64,000 nucleotides of DNA. Source: Fervidicoccaceae archaeon. GTDB taxonomy: Archaea; Thermoproteota; Thermoprotei_A; Sulfolobales; Fervidicoccaceae. The notes under the pieces were generated by a model, which had not been told where the DNA came from, ran no database searches, and worked only from the letters and a program-made list of their open reading frames with translations. Made by a program: the position numbers and the translations under genes. Each line of letters starts with the position of its first letter. Within the stretch, counting starts at the first letter, position 1. The DNA lies in assembly GCA_038734945.1 (NCBI GenBank), contig JAVYOA010000002.1:124001-188000 (forward strand), in the 5' to 3' direction. Positions 44,390 to 53,846 of the stretch are shown piece after piece.

Positions 44390-44712
44390 CCATAACCCCC
44401 CAGAAACCTTTCCACGACTTTTTCAACAGCAGCTTCCATTTTTTCCTTGGCTTTCCTCTCTAAATCGTCAAGCACTTCTTTCTCTCTTTTTCCATATTTT
44501 TCCTTTAATTCAGCTGTTTTTCTTTCCTTCTCTCTTTCTAGCTCACTTTTAGCATCCTCGATTATTGACCTTGAAAGCTGTTCGAGGCTTTCCAAGGTCG
44601 ATTCAGCTAGGGAAATTAGCTCTTCTCCCTTTTTCTTATATGTTTCCACTTCCTCCGTGACGCTATTCTCAAAATTTACAAATGCCTTGATTACCTGGGA
44701 AGCTCTTTTCAT
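44386..44712 (-). CDS. atpH: A-type ATP synthase subunit H (peripheral stalk)
   Basis: A 108-residue, almost fully helical and highly charged protein with heptad repeats from about residue 20 to 100, fitting subunit H (G in eukaryotes), which forms the peripheral stalks with subunit E. It ends ERFLGGYG. The assignment rests on composition and its position directly before subunit C; coiled coils give weak sequence identity. The ATG overlaps the trmI stop as ATGA, preceded by GGTGA. Confidence 0.72.
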   Translation of the reverse strand: MKRASQVIKAFVNFENSVTEEVETYKKKGEELISLAESTLESLEQLSRSIIEDAKSELEREKERKTAELKEKYGKREKEVLDDLERKAKEKMEAAVEKVVERFLGGYG

Positions 44713-45503
44713 GTTTTCTCACCTGAGGTTTTTCTCAGGAAGACCATGATGTAACCACTGAAGACCTTCTGAAAAAAAGCTGGTCTGATCGCACCTCCTT
44801 CTCTCTCATATTCTCTGCTCATGATCTCCAGCACTTTGTAGGGGTAATATCTTTCTATTACTCTTGGATCATTTAAGGTCTTTAATATTTGGTTTACGCT
44901 TGGAACAAATACAATAACTCTTGCAGAGGAGCTAAGAGATGAATATATGGAAGTCATTGCCTCCCATGGATCGGGAATGTCGAGAAAAAAGGCATCGAAC
45001 CCCTTTTCGTCAATGCCCTTTCTTATGTCTTTTACAAATATTCTATCTCTAACATCATAGCCAAGTAGCTTCAAATTTTCAATTGCCGTTGTGGCCATAT
45101 CATCCCTAATTTCATAACCGTAATATTCTTCCTTATTTCTGATAGCTTTTAGAATGTGGGCTGTAAGGAATCCTGAGCCCACTCCTGATTCCCCTACCAT
45201 GCTTCCGGGACCTATTCCTGAAAGAGAGATCATTATCGCAGCATCCTTCTCATAAATGACCTGACTTTTTCTCCTGAACAAGTTATAGACTACTTCCAGA
45301 TATGATGGTTTCTGAAACATAACCTTGAAACCGGTTGAAGTTTCTATAGATTCTCCCCAATTCCTATTCAAAATGTCATTGTGCCTCAGAATTCCGTACT
45401 TAGTCTGAACAACCTTGTTCCGCTCAAGAATGATCACTCTTTCCTCTCCATTTGGAAAGATGATGAGAGCTGCTTCACCCTCAGCTGGACTCTCTGGAAT
45501 CAT
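44709..45503 (-). CDS. trmI: tRNA (adenine-N1)-methyltransferase TrmI
   Basis: A 264-residue SAM-dependent methyltransferase that makes m1A at positions 57/58 of tRNA. Visible are the N-terminal beta domain (RVIILERNKVVQTKYGILRHNDIL, given by its ends), the SAM loop VGESGVGSGFLTAHIL near residue 101 and FFLDIPDPWEAM with the catalytic aspartate motif. The ATG at 45503 has GGTGA five bases upstream and gives the normal length; a longer frame to 45554 would overlap tmcA by 74 bases. Translation is coupled to tmcA. Confidence 0.93.
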   Translation of the reverse strand: MIPESPAEGEAALIIFPNGEERVIILERNKVVQTKYGILRHNDILNRNWGESIETSTGFKVMFQKPSYLEVVYNLFRRKSQVIYEKDAAIMISLSGIGPGSMVGESGVGSGFLTAHILKAIRNKEEYYGYEIRDDMATTAIENLKLLGYDVRDRIFVKDIRKGIDEKGFDAFFLDIPDPWEAMTSIYSSLSSSARVIVFVPSVNQILKTLNDPRVIERYYPYKVLEIMSREYEREGGAIRPAFFQKVFSGYIMVFLRKTSGEKT

Positions 45504-47994
45504 GCTTCTCACCAGCGATGTGAATGCCAACGGGAGAGGTGGAATCTTTTCCATAATATCCTTTCAATAGCTCCCTAGCAGCATCCTTCAGGTACTGCAT
45601 CACATCTATATCTCTCAAGTGAAGAGATCTTGATATTTCTTCCCATGACCTCCCTTGAAGGACTTTCTGGAGAAGTATGATCTCCTCCCTCTCTCCAAGC
45701 CTTATGATTTCCCCCATATCGCTTTCGAAGTAGAATCTAGCCAGTTCCCACATGATATCGCTGACAGCTTCATATGTCATTGGCCCGTAAACATATATCC
45801 ATAGCCTATCAATATCCATTTCGCTCATTTTTGGTGGCTGAGATTTTACCTTATTAGTGCTTCTGATAATAGAAATTGCCACATCGCTCTCTAGATCTTT
45901 GTAAACATCCCTTAGGCTTTTGACTAATTTCCTCTTCATGTACAGTCTTCCTAATTCCACTATTTCCTTAGCCACACTGCTCAATCCTTTGAGCACAATA
46001 ACCGTGTATTCCCCACTGATCGGATTTCTATCTGGACTCATGTGGATTGGCGTGAATCCGTTCTTAATCCAGAAAGACAGCAGCTTGTTATTTACTCCGA
46101 AGCCACTGCCAACCCAATCCATACCCATAGCTGTTGCTTCCTCTACTAGCTTCTTGAGAGCAAAAGATCCTATCCCTTTGCTCTGGACCCTTGGATGCGT
46201 GGCAATTCTCACAATTCTAATTCCTCTCAGAAATCCCATTTCCCAAATTCTGATATGTTTTAAAACTCTATCTGGAATTATGTTTCCTGGTATTTTGTTT
46301 CCTCTCAGTAGTGTGTCAACAGTTTGTTCATCCAGCCCCCCTTCCACTGCAAGCTGCAGTGAGCATAGAACCTTCCTGCTGTTCTTAGTCATAACTGCTC
46401 TTATGAGGTGGTGAGGTGCATCCGCAAGCATCGCCAGATCGTCAGGCTGGTTTCTATAGTGAGCCAGAACGTATATGCCGAAGATAGACCTAAGCAATTT
46501 TTCTTTTTCTTCAGTAAACAGCTCTTCGGGTCTGATTGAAACGTACTCCAGATCCCCTCTCTCTATATCTTGAATGTCGTTCTCATCCAGCTCATCCGGC
46601 TCAGCATCCAGCAGAAGTGTTCTATAGAGCCACTTCTCCACTGGATCCTCTTCCCCGTATCTTATCGGAGTTTTCAGCTCGCATGATGAAATTTCGATGT
46701 TCTTCATATTTTTCAGCTCTCCCAGAAATCTCACCGAGAAGCCCCTTCCTCCTCCCTCATAGCCATGCAATGTAGCAGAAAAGGCTATTCTGTCATGGGA
46801 TTTTAGAATATTCATCAGAAGAGGAACATGAATGCCTGAGGCCTCATCTACGGCCACGATATCGCCCTTGATCTTCGGAACGCTCAGAGGAGACCAGTAT
46901 TCTATTGAGAAAAACGGCCCTTGGAGCTCAATTATGTTTCCTCCTCTCTGAACGGCATTGACTTTATATCCAAGCGCTTCTGCTGCCTTTTTCGCCAGAA
47001 GAAAGAGAGACTGGACATTTTGAGGCTCAGGAGATGTAACTATTATTCTAACCTTGTGCTTGAACTCCTTCATTGATTCTGCTATTCCAATCAATCCAAT
47101 TCCAAGCGCACATGATTTCCCTCTTCCTCTATCAGCAGTTATTAGAACTACCTTTTTCCAACCTTTCCTTGGTTTGTCTATGAGCGTCTCCAGCGTAACT
47201 GCCGCCATAACCTGGTCTGTGGTTAGGGCAAGTTCGTAAAGCTTCCTGGGAAATTTTGTTTTCTCTGGAATGGATTCTTCTATGTTCTGCTCCTTCTGAG
47301 GCCTTTCAAGTTTTACCTTCGCATTCTTAACAATTCTGTCGCTCCCCAAATCATATATATAAGTCCCTTCAGCTTTCATGAGAGTCCGTATGAACCATGA
47401 TATGAAGACATGTCTGGGCTCGGAATAGCCGGGTACTAGCAATCTCTGCTTGAATATTGTCAGCTTATTTCCCCAACTATTGAGGTCAGGAGCTATGAAG
47501 ATTACTATTCCTCCTCCTCTCACTGTCTCCACCAGTCTACCAACATCATTAGGCCTCAAGTCATCTGATAGATCGAGCACCAATGCGTCGAATGTGGTTC
47601 CCAAATATTTGTCGCTCTTTTCATAGATGTCTATTCTTCTCTCTTCCCCACTTTCCTTTCCCTTTTTCCTCATTTTCAAGAACTGTCTGAATACTTCCTT
47701 TCTTATTCTGGATTCTTCGAGCTCATCGTGATATATATATAGAACTCTGGCCTTCCTGCCAGTTAGCTTTCGAAGCTCAAGAGAGTATTGGTGGATTATA
47801 TAGGCTGCATAAAATCCCTGTTTACCTGGATCGCCTCCAGATAGAACTATGAGCCTTCTGTGCCTGCTCTCAAGATATCTTTTAGTGTTTCTCCTTATTT
47901 TACCTGAAAGTTTCTTTAGAGATGGAGAAAGGCTCTTGAGCAGTTCCGCTATTTTCTCTCTGGAGATCTCCTCGATCTCCCTTCGTCCAAGCAA
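45481..47994 (-). CDS. tmcA: tRNA(Met) cytidine acetyltransferase TmcA
   Basis: An 837-residue enzyme that makes N4-acetylcytidine in RNA; in hyperthermophilic archaea the homologue modifies many rRNA and tRNA sites. Domains in order: N-terminal DUF1726-type (residues 1-200), RecD-like ATPase with Walker A TADRGRGKSCALG (about 287-299) and VAVDEASGIHVP, GNAT acetyltransferase with ATHPRVQSKGIGSFALKKL (about 598-616), and a helical tRNA-binding tail. GGAGGT is nine bases before the TTG at 47994. First gene of the operon tmcA-trmI-atpH-atpC. Confidence 0.95.
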   Translation of the reverse strand: MLGRREIEEISREKIAELLKSLSPSLKKLSGKIRRNTKRYLESRHRRLIVLSGGDPGKQGFYAAYIIHQYSLELRKLTGRKARVLYIYHDELEESRIRKEVFRQFLKMRKKGKESGEERRIDIYEKSDKYLGTTFDALVLDLSDDLRPNDVGRLVETVRGGGIVIFIAPDLNSWGNKLTIFKQRLLVPGYSEPRHVFISWFIRTLMKAEGTYIYDLGSDRIVKNAKVKLERPQKEQNIEESIPEKTKFPRKLYELALTTDQVMAAVTLETLIDKPRKGWKKVVLITADRGRGKSCALGIGLIGIAESMKEFKHKVRIIVTSPEPQNVQSLFLLAKKAAEALGYKVNAVQRGGNIIELQGPFFSIEYWSPLSVPKIKGDIVAVDEASGIHVPLLMNILKSHDRIAFSATLHGYEGGGRGFSVRFLGELKNMKNIEISSCELKTPIRYGEEDPVEKWLYRTLLLDAEPDELDENDIQDIERGDLEYVSIRPEELFTEEKEKLLRSIFGIYVLAHYRNQPDDLAMLADAPHHLIRAVMTKNSRKVLCSLQLAVEGGLDEQTVDTLLRGNKIPGNIIPDRVLKHIRIWEMGFLRGIRIVRIATHPRVQSKGIGSFALKKLVEEATAMGMDWVGSGFGVNNKLLSFWIKNGFTPIHMSPDRNPISGEYTVIVLKGLSSVAKEIVELGRLYMKRKLVKSLRDVYKDLESDVAISIIRSTNKVKSQPPKMSEMDIDRLWIYVYGPMTYEAVSDIMWELARFYFESDMGEIIRLGEREEIILLQKVLQGRSWEEISRSLHLRDIDVMQYLKDAARELLKGYYGKDSTSPVGIHIAGEKHDSRESS

Positions 47995-48017
47995 AAATCT
48001 TTTACCTCCAGAAAAAA

Positions 48018-50207
48018 TTAGAGAGTTAGCCTCTTAAGCTGCTTGGCCAATCTCTCATATTTTTCAATGTCTTCTTTCGTTAGCGAGGGCTGAACCTGCT
48101 CCATTGCCTTCAGGAAGTACTTCATATCTATTGCTCTAGCCTCCAGTTTTTCCCTTAGAGCAAGCATAACTGCCTCTCTAACGAGAGCTTCGAGATCAGC
48201 TCCAGTATATCCTTCAGTCATCTCTGCCAGTTTCTCCAAATCTACGTTTTGTGCTAGTGGAACTCTCTTTGTGTGAATCTTCAGTATGCTCAATCTAGAT
48301 TCCTTGTTGGGTGGAGGAATGTATATGAGTCTATCAAATCTTCCAGGCCTGAGAAGAGCTGGATCTATGATGTCCGGTCTGTTGGTAGCAGCTATTACTA
48401 CAACGTTTGTCAGAGGCTGAATTCCGTCCATTTCAGTCAATATCTGGTTTACGATTCTGTCCGTAACGCCACTACTATCATATCTAAGTCCCCTAGCTGA
48501 GGCAATAGAGTCGATTTCATCGAAGAATATTATGGTAGGAGCAACCTGCCTTGCCCTCCTGAATATCTCCCTTATTGCCTTCTCGCTCTCTCCAACCCAC
48601 TTGCTCAATATTTCTGGACCTCTAACTGCTATGAAGTTGGCCTCACTCTCAGTTGCTGCTGCCTTGGCAAGCATTGTCTTCCCAGTTCCAGGAGGACCGA
48701 ACAGGAGGATCCCCTTCGGCGGCCTGATTCCCATGGAATCGTAGATGTTTGGATATTTGAGGGGCCACTCAACTGCCTCCCTAAGCTGCTGCTTCGCTTC
48801 CTCCAGCCCTCCTATATCGCTCCATCTCACGTTTGGCACTTCAACATAGACCTCTCTTATCAGCGATGGGCCTACATCCTTCATTGCAGATAGGAAATCG
48901 TTCCAACTCACCTTTAGCTCCTTGAGAATTTCGGGCCTTATTGGCCTATTTACATCGATTTTCTTCTCTTCAATGAACCTCCTTATAGCGTTCATAGCAG
49001 CTTCCTTAACCAGTGCTGCTATATCTGCTCCTGTGAAACCGTGGGTCATTGAGGCTATTTTCTCCAAATCTACGTCATCAGCCAAGGGCACGTTCCTGGT
49101 ATGAACGAGGAGAATTTCCTTCCTTGCTTTAACATCTGGTGGGCCAATCTCTATTTCTCTGTCAAATCTTCCTGGCCTTCTGAGAGCAGGATCAACTGCA
49201 TTTGGCCTATTTGTAGCACCAATAACAACAACTCTTCCCCTCTCTTTCAATCCATCCATAAGGGTGAGGAGCTGGGCAACTACCCTTCTCTCAACCTCTC
49301 CTGTGACCTCCTCTCTCTTTGGAGCAATGCTATCAATCTCATCAATGAATATTATTGAGGGGGCATTCTCCTGGGCCTGCTGGAATATTTCCCTAAGCCT
49401 CTGCTCGCTCTCTCCATAGAACTTGCTCATTATCTCTGGACCGCTTATAGCTATGAAGTAAGCTCCAATCTCATTTGCGAGCGCCTTGGCAAGCAGGGTT
49501 TTTCCTGTACCTGGAGGACCATAGAGAAGCACTCCTTTTGGAGGCTCAATTCCAAGATGCCTGAAAAGCTCAGGCTGCCTCATAGGCAGCTCAACGATCT
49601 CCCTTAGCTTCCTCTTTGCTTCCTCAAGGTCTCCTATATCCTCCCAGGTTACTCTCGGTACCTCTCCAGCCTCCACTATGCCCTTTTCCGGCTCTTCTTT
49701 CAATATAAGCTCGGTAGATGGAGTTACATACACATTTGCCGTTGGTTGAGTAGAGGTTACAACCATTGTGAGTTCTTCACCGAAAGGAGAGAGGGGGATC
49801 TGAATTGTCTCCCCTCTCCTTAGGGGTTTACCTTCCAGCTCCTCTTTCAAATATGATGCAAGGTACTCTAGGTCAATTGGGAATAATCTTATGTTTTCCA
49901 CTGGAGCAAGAGTTACTTTTGTAGCTGGAGAGGCCTCGGCTTTCCTAACAGTTACGGTCTCTCCAACACTGACTCCAATTGCCTTTCTTAGAAAGCCATC
50001 TATTCTAACAATATCTTTGTCCTCATCCTCGGGATAGGCTGGCCATGCCTGTGCAAGAACATTTCCCTTGCTTCCTTCAAGCTCTATGAAATCTCCGGTA
50101 TTCAGACCAAGCTTCTCCATAATCTTCGTGCTTATCCTGGCTCTTTTTCTTCCTACATCTCTCGACCTTGCTTCACCAACAGTGAGCTTTATTTCCTTCT
50201 CCAACAA
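48018..50207 (-). CDS. cdc48: CDC48/VCP-type AAA+ ATPase
   Basis: A 729-residue hexameric unfoldase with the p97 layout: an N domain with double-psi beta barrel (residues 1-180) and two AAA modules. Both Walker A motifs ([11 protein letters not shown] and [11 protein letters not shown]), both Walker B sequences with [10 protein letters not shown] and [10 protein letters not shown], and arginine fingers in RRPGRFDRE and LRPGRFDRL are intact. It extracts and unfolds proteins and can feed the proteasome. The C-terminus KQLKRLTL lacks a hydrophobic-Tyr-X tail. The TTG at 50207 follows GGGTGA. Confidence 0.97.
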   Translation of the reverse strand: MLEKEIKLTVGEARSRDVGRKRARISTKIMEKLGLNTGDFIELEGSKGNVLAQAWPAYPEDEDKDIVRIDGFLRKAIGVSVGETVTVRKAEASPATKVTLAPVENIRLFPIDLEYLASYLKEELEGKPLRRGETIQIPLSPFGEELTMVVTSTQPTANVYVTPSTELILKEEPEKGIVEAGEVPRVTWEDIGDLEEAKRKLREIVELPMRQPELFRHLGIEPPKGVLLYGPPGTGKTLLAKALANEIGAYFIAISGPEIMSKFYGESEQRLREIFQQAQENAPSIIFIDEIDSIAPKREEVTGEVERRVVAQLLTLMDGLKERGRVVVIGATNRPNAVDPALRRPGRFDREIEIGPPDVKARKEILLVHTRNVPLADDVDLEKIASMTHGFTGADIAALVKEAAMNAIRRFIEEKKIDVNRPIRPEILKELKVSWNDFLSAMKDVGPSLIREVYVEVPNVRWSDIGGLEEAKQQLREAVEWPLKYPNIYDSMGIRPPKGILLFGPPGTGKTMLAKAAATESEANFIAVRGPEILSKWVGESEKAIREIFRRARQVAPTIIFFDEIDSIASARGLRYDSSGVTDRIVNQILTEMDGIQPLTNVVVIAATNRPDIIDPALLRPGRFDRLIYIPPPNKESRLSILKIHTKRVPLAQNVDLEKLAEMTEGYTGADLEALVREAVMLALREKLEARAIDMKYFLKAMEQVQPSLTKEDIEKYERLAKQLKRLTL

Positions 50208-50277
50208 GAATTCACCCTACTTAATATTATTATGAATTAATAATAATTTTAACAAGCCTTTATTTTTTGATTTCACT

Positions 50278-51648
50278 TTATTCCTGCTTTTCCTTTTCCT
50301 CAATGGGCTCAACTATTAGAACTGGTCCCTCCTTTGAAAGTACTATGACGCTTTCTCCAGGCTTTATATATCCTTTTTTGCTCTTTGCTTTCCAATATTC
50401 TCCCTGTACTTTGACATACCCTTCCTCTTCCGGAGATATAGGATCTATTGCTGTTCCCTTGAGCCCCTCGAACTTCCACTCGAATGGTTTTTTCCTCCTA
50501 ACCTTTACGATTTTATATACGACGAACGCAGTGAAAGAACCGAATGCGATGCCTATTCCATATGCAGCATAAAGGAATGACATGGCATACTGCTGCCCGA
50601 ATGAATAACCCGTTCCTGTTGGCAAAAGAGCTATCCCAAGGACTAGCATTACTATGCCTGTCCCACCGACTATTCCAAAGCCAGGAAGAACGGCATGCTC
50701 AATGAATATGAGAAGCAGGCCGAGCAGTATTAGAAGGACTGAAGTTGCGCTTATGCTGTAACCACTTCCGAGAAAGCCTAAAAGCATCAAGAGAAGCCCT
50801 ATTGGTGTTACAGCAAGGTGTCCTGATATAATGCTGAAAAGGAGTATCATCATCCCCAAGGAAAGCAGTAGGGTTGATATCGTTGGATCTGAAAGCGCAT
50901 GTACTAGGTAGTGTCTCAAGCTCATGCTAACATATTCAACGCTTGCTCCATAGGTGTTCAATGTATAGTTTCTATTCAATGCTGGAACATAGACCGTTGT
51001 TCCGTTCATCTGCTGGAGAAGCGAATCAAGAGTTGGTGCCACATAATTTATTACTCCATTGCGAAGCGCAGAGTCCGCCCCCAAGTTGAGGTTCTCTGTA
51101 ACAAACAGATGAATAGCTGTCAAGTTCCTTCCCTTGTTTCCAGCATGCTCATCAAGAAAAGTCAGTATTGGATTGATAATTTTGGATTCATTGGTGGGAG
51201 TATATTCTCCAGTTGTTGGATTATATTCAATCGGCTGCATAGATCCTATGATGGTTCCCGGCTGCATGGCAGCTATGTGACATGAGACTAAAATCATTGT
51301 TCCAGCGCTTTCAGCCCATCTATCTACCACATAGCCAACAACCGGAATCGTTGAACTATCTATGGAGGTTACTATATTCATTGCTGAATCGAGCAGACCT
51401 CCTGGAGTATTGAGCATTATTACTAAGATTGCATTCTGAGATTCGGCATACGAGATTGCCATTGATACGTAGTCTTCAACTGCAGTATCGATAACTCCAG
51501 TTACCTTTATGACCACTACTTTTTGCCCTATAGTTGGGTTCTCTTGAGCAAGTGCAGGATGCTGCAGCGCATTGCTTGCAAAGAAAAATAGAAAAATGAC
51601 AAGGAGAACCGTTATGCTCCTTGAAAAATTGTATTTCAAATCAATCAT
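50278..51648 (-). CDS. nfeD: Membrane-bound ClpP-class serine protease, NfeD type
   Basis: A 456-residue membrane protein. It starts with a signal peptide (ITVLLVIFLFFFASNALQHP), followed by a ClpP-fold protease domain with NTPGGLLDSAMNIV and AESAGTMILVSCHIAAM (Ser catalytic region near residue 115), and a lysine in NESKIINPIL that matches the catalytic lysine of the Pyrococcus 1510-N protease. Four membrane helices and an OB-like NfeD domain (EEEGYVKVQGEYWKAKSKKGY, about residues 410-430) end the protein. It cuts the hydrophobic end of its stomatin partner, encoded upstream 15 bases away. Confidence 0.92.
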   Translation of the reverse strand: MIDLKYNFSRSITVLLVIFLFFFASNALQHPALAQENPTIGQKVVVIKVTGVIDTAVEDYVSMAISYAESQNAILVIMLNTPGGLLDSAMNIVTSIDSSTIPVVGYVVDRWAESAGTMILVSCHIAAMQPGTIIGSMQPIEYNPTTGEYTPTNESKIINPILTFLDEHAGNKGRNLTAIHLFVTENLNLGADSALRNGVINYVAPTLDSLLQQMNGTTVYVPALNRNYTLNTYGASVEYVSMSLRHYLVHALSDPTISTLLLSLGMMILLFSIISGHLAVTPIGLLLMLLGFLGSGYSISATSVLLILLGLLLIFIEHAVLPGFGIVGGTGIVMLVLGIALLPTGTGYSFGQQYAMSFLYAAYGIGIAFGSFTAFVVYKIVKVRRKKPFEWKFEGLKGTAIDPISPEEEGYVKVQGEYWKAKSKKGYIKPGESVIVLSKEGPVLIVEPIEEKEKQE

Positions 51649-51663
51649 CTTTGCTATTTCCCT

Positions 51664-52464
51664 TCACTCCTCTTTTTTGCTTGGAAGCTGCCTGGTCAAT
51701 CCTATAAGAGTTCCCAAATTCTCGCTTCTGGACTCAGGGGTTACAACTATCAGATTCTTTTCCCTAGCTATTTCAATTAGAGTTTGTAGCTCTCTCAATC
51801 TCATTGCCATTGGATGAGTCTCGTAGAATGTTGCTGCCTCAGACATGATGCTTGCGCTCTGTCTCTCTCCCTCGGCCTCAATTATTCTAGCTCTCCTGAA
51901 TCTCTCGGCCTCGGCCTGCTTAGCTAAAGCTCTGAGCATGGTTTCAGGCAGCTTTACTTCCTTCAGTGTTACTGCAGTGACCTTTATTCCCCAAGGATCT
52001 GTGAGCTCGTCGAGTATTGCCTGTATTCTCTTGTTTAGCTCGTCTCTTTTTGATAGAAGATCATCTAGCTCCACCTGGCCTATTATATCTCTCAATGTCG
52101 TCTGTGAGAGCATTAGAACAGCATATGAATAGTTTTCGACTGTGACTATTGCCTTGACCGGATCAATTACTTTGTAGTAGATAACAGCATCAACACCCAC
52201 TGAAACGTTGTCTCTAGTAACGCTCTTCTGCTCGGGCACATCTACAGCTACTATTCTCAAATCAACTTTTATCAGTCTATCCACAAAGGGAATGATGAGG
52301 AATAAACCGGGACCCTTTGCCCCCATCAGTCTTCCCAATCTGAATATGACCGCTCTCTCGTATTCCCTCACTACCTTTACTGACATGGAAAGCAATATGA
52401 TTACGAATATGAAGACTAGAAGGATAGCTGACAAATTGCTTATTAAAACCGATGAAATGTCCAT
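51664..52464 (-). CDS. Stomatin/prohibitin-family SPFH protein
   Basis: A 266-residue SPFH protein: one N-terminal membrane helix (about residues 5-25), the band-7 domain starting VREYERAVIFRLGRLMGAKGPGLFLIIPFVD (given by its ends, about 33-63), and a helical C-terminus with AEAERFRRARIIEAEGERQSA that oligomerises. It is the partner of the NfeD protease downstream. TATA-like ATATATATAC at 52496-52505 would start transcription about ten bases before the ATG at 52464, with AGGGAT as ribosome binding site. Confidence 0.94.
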   Translation of the reverse strand: MDISSVLISNLSAILLVFIFVIILLSMSVKVVREYERAVIFRLGRLMGAKGPGLFLIIPFVDRLIKVDLRIVAVDVPEQKSVTRDNVSVGVDAVIYYKVIDPVKAIVTVENYSYAVLMLSQTTLRDIIGQVELDDLLSKRDELNKRIQAILDELTDPWGIKVTAVTLKEVKLPETMLRALAKQAEAERFRRARIIEAEGERQSASIMSEAATFYETHPMAMRLRELQTLIEIAREKNLIVVTPESRSENLGTLIGLTRQLPSKKEE

Positions 52465-52495
52465 TTTTATATCCCTTTTATAATTTGCCTGTTCG

Positions 52496-52505
52496 TATAT
52501 ATATC
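52496..52505 (-). promoter_or_regulatory. TATA box of the SPFH-NfeD operon
   Basis: A run of alternating A and T (GATATATATAC on the minus strand) at about -32 to -41 from the SPFH start. Transcription would begin near 52474. It lies in the 211-base divergent gap to the small gene at 52676, which is very AT-rich and otherwise featureless. Confidence 0.5.
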
Positions 52506-52675
52506 TTTGTAGATTAAGTTTTTCCTTATTTTTTTAATTAGAAAAAAACTTAATTTGATTTTTTCCATTGTTTTCAAACAATTTTATTTTTAAAAATACA
52601 GCCTGTTCCTGCTTCAGCAAATTCCGTGAAAAGTTTTAATTAACAGGAATCTTAAAAAAAATTGAGGAATGTAGC

Positions 52676-52954
52676 TTGCTAAACGAAGAAATGGAAAGAA
52701 TGAAAAATGAAATAATAAGCTTAATTGATGAGAATGCAAGCAATTGGATAAAAGCAGCATTCTTTTCAGACGAAGTTATTGAAGTTATAATGGAAGGTCT
52801 ATATTCAAAATGGGAAGGAAACAATGAAGAAGGCAGGCCAATTGATTATGCTACAGCAGATCAGCTGAAGATTATGCTGAAAAAAGCCCGACACTATGCT
52901 TCAATGAGCCCAGAGGAAGCAATGAGATTGGTGCTAAAAAGAATGGAAGAGTGA
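52676..52954 (+). CDS. Small conserved-type hypothetical protein
   Basis: A 92-residue helical, acidic and basic protein (MLNEEMERMKNEIISLIDEN, then SNWIKAAFFSDEVIEVIMEGLYSKWEGN). I do not recognise it. The TTG at 52676 follows GAGGA at seven bases, and codon use is like the neighbours, so it is probably real. The C-terminal SPEEAMRLVLKRMEE is a further helix. No cysteines, membrane segments or known motifs. Confidence 0.6.
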   Translation: MLNEEMERMKNEIISLIDENASNWIKAAFFSDEVIEVIMEGLYSKWEGNNEEGRPIDYATADQLKIMLKKARHYASMSPEEAMRLVLKRMEE

Positions 52955-53038
52955 CTTTTTCATAATGATTGAAACTGCTTTTTAAAGCATTTCTAGCATC
53001 TTTTCTAGGTCCAAAAAGGTGCAGTTTTTAAATTGGAG

Positions 53039-53701
53039 TTATAGCTGAAGAGCTGCCTTTACCCTTTCTCCGATTTTTTCCGGAGATATTACAAACACAA
53101 ACTTTATGTCGTCTGCGAGCTTTCTTGGAATGGATTTCTCCAGATCAGCATTATCAGTTATTAGTATTCCTTTCCTCTCACTGTCTATTAGCATGAGTAT
53201 GAAGTTGAGAAGCTCAATATTGCTTTCAAATCCTCTCTTTCCTATTATGAATTTCACCAAGTAGCCTTCGCCCTTCACATCTGCTATAGCATCGGGGAGG
53301 TACTGCATCCCGGTTTTTCCCAGAATGGTCTTGCCTGTATATACCTGTAGACCTGCCTTAGATAGCTCTCCAACATACCACGAAAGCTGCTCCGCGTACT
53401 GTCTTGTACCTGCAGACATGGCAAGCATGTTGCTTAGGGACTGTAGAGCAGAATATGCTAGGACTCCGGTTGAAGTAAGCTTAACGAGCTTTTGCTTACC
53501 GATTGAGACTTCTGTGATTAGTCCTCCTCTTTCAAGAATATTGAGGTATTTCTGTAGCATCTTCGAGTTCATGTTGGTCTTGTACATAAGATGGGTTTTT
53601 TTGATACCTTGTTCCCCTCCCGATACAATTACGCTCATCATTTCATTCAAGATTTCTGTATCTGTTCTATATTTCCTTTCGTCCTTTGCCAGACCGCTTA
53701 T
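53039..53701 (-). CDS. Winged-helix DNA-binding regulator with an apparent ATA (or CTG) start
   Basis: About 220 residues. The N-terminal winged helix has the pattern RTDTEILNEMMSVIVSGGEQ, GIKKTHLMYKTNMNSKMLQKYLNILERGGLI (given by its ends), typical of archaeal PF14947-like regulators that begin with a basic R/K-rich helix. The rest is a 130-residue alpha/beta domain, perhaps for ligand binding. The first standard start (TTG at 53650) would cut into the first helix and has no ribosome binding site. The frame is open to 53704; GAGGTTGGTGA lies just before an ATA at 53701, with a CTG at 53692, and the TATA box at 53734-53743 puts transcription near 53715. I annotate from the ATA. Confidence 0.7.
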   Translation of the reverse strand: MSGLAKDERKYRTDTEILNEMMSVIVSGGEQGIKKTHLMYKTNMNSKMLQKYLNILERGGLITEVSIGKQKLVKLTSTGVLAYSALQSLSNMLAMSAGTRQYAEQLSWYVGELSKAGLQVYTGKTILGKTGMQYLPDAIADVKGEGYLVKFIIGKRGFESNIELLNFILMLIDSERKGILITDNADLEKSIPRKLADDIKFVFVISPEKIGERVKAALQL

Positions 53702-53733
53702 GGCTCACCAACCTCTCAAATTTTTATTACTTT

Positions 53734-53743
53734 TTTATATATC
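53734..53743 (-). promoter_or_regulatory. TATA box of the winged-helix regulator gene
   Basis: GATATATAAA on the minus strand, about 25-30 bases before GAGGTTGGTGA. It predicts an mRNA starting near 53710-53718, which leaves no room for any start upstream of the ATA at 53701 and makes the leader to the TTG at 53650 unusually long (about 65 bases). Confidence 0.55.
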
Positions 53744-53846
53744 ATATTAGAACATAATATATATTTCTCTTTGTTGAACGTTCCTATTTTATGTTTTGAA
53801 AAGAACCCTTTCAACGCTCCTCTGAATTTGAGAAACTCATTCTACT

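Noticed and set aside
45504-45554. Upstream extension of TrmI to 45554.
   Set aside because: The extension overlaps tmcA by 74 bases and the internal ATG at 45503 has a good GGTGA site and normal family length.
53325-53750. Long plus-strand frames opposite the winged-helix regulator.
   Set aside because: Composition and lack of motifs mark them as shadows of the minus-strand gene.
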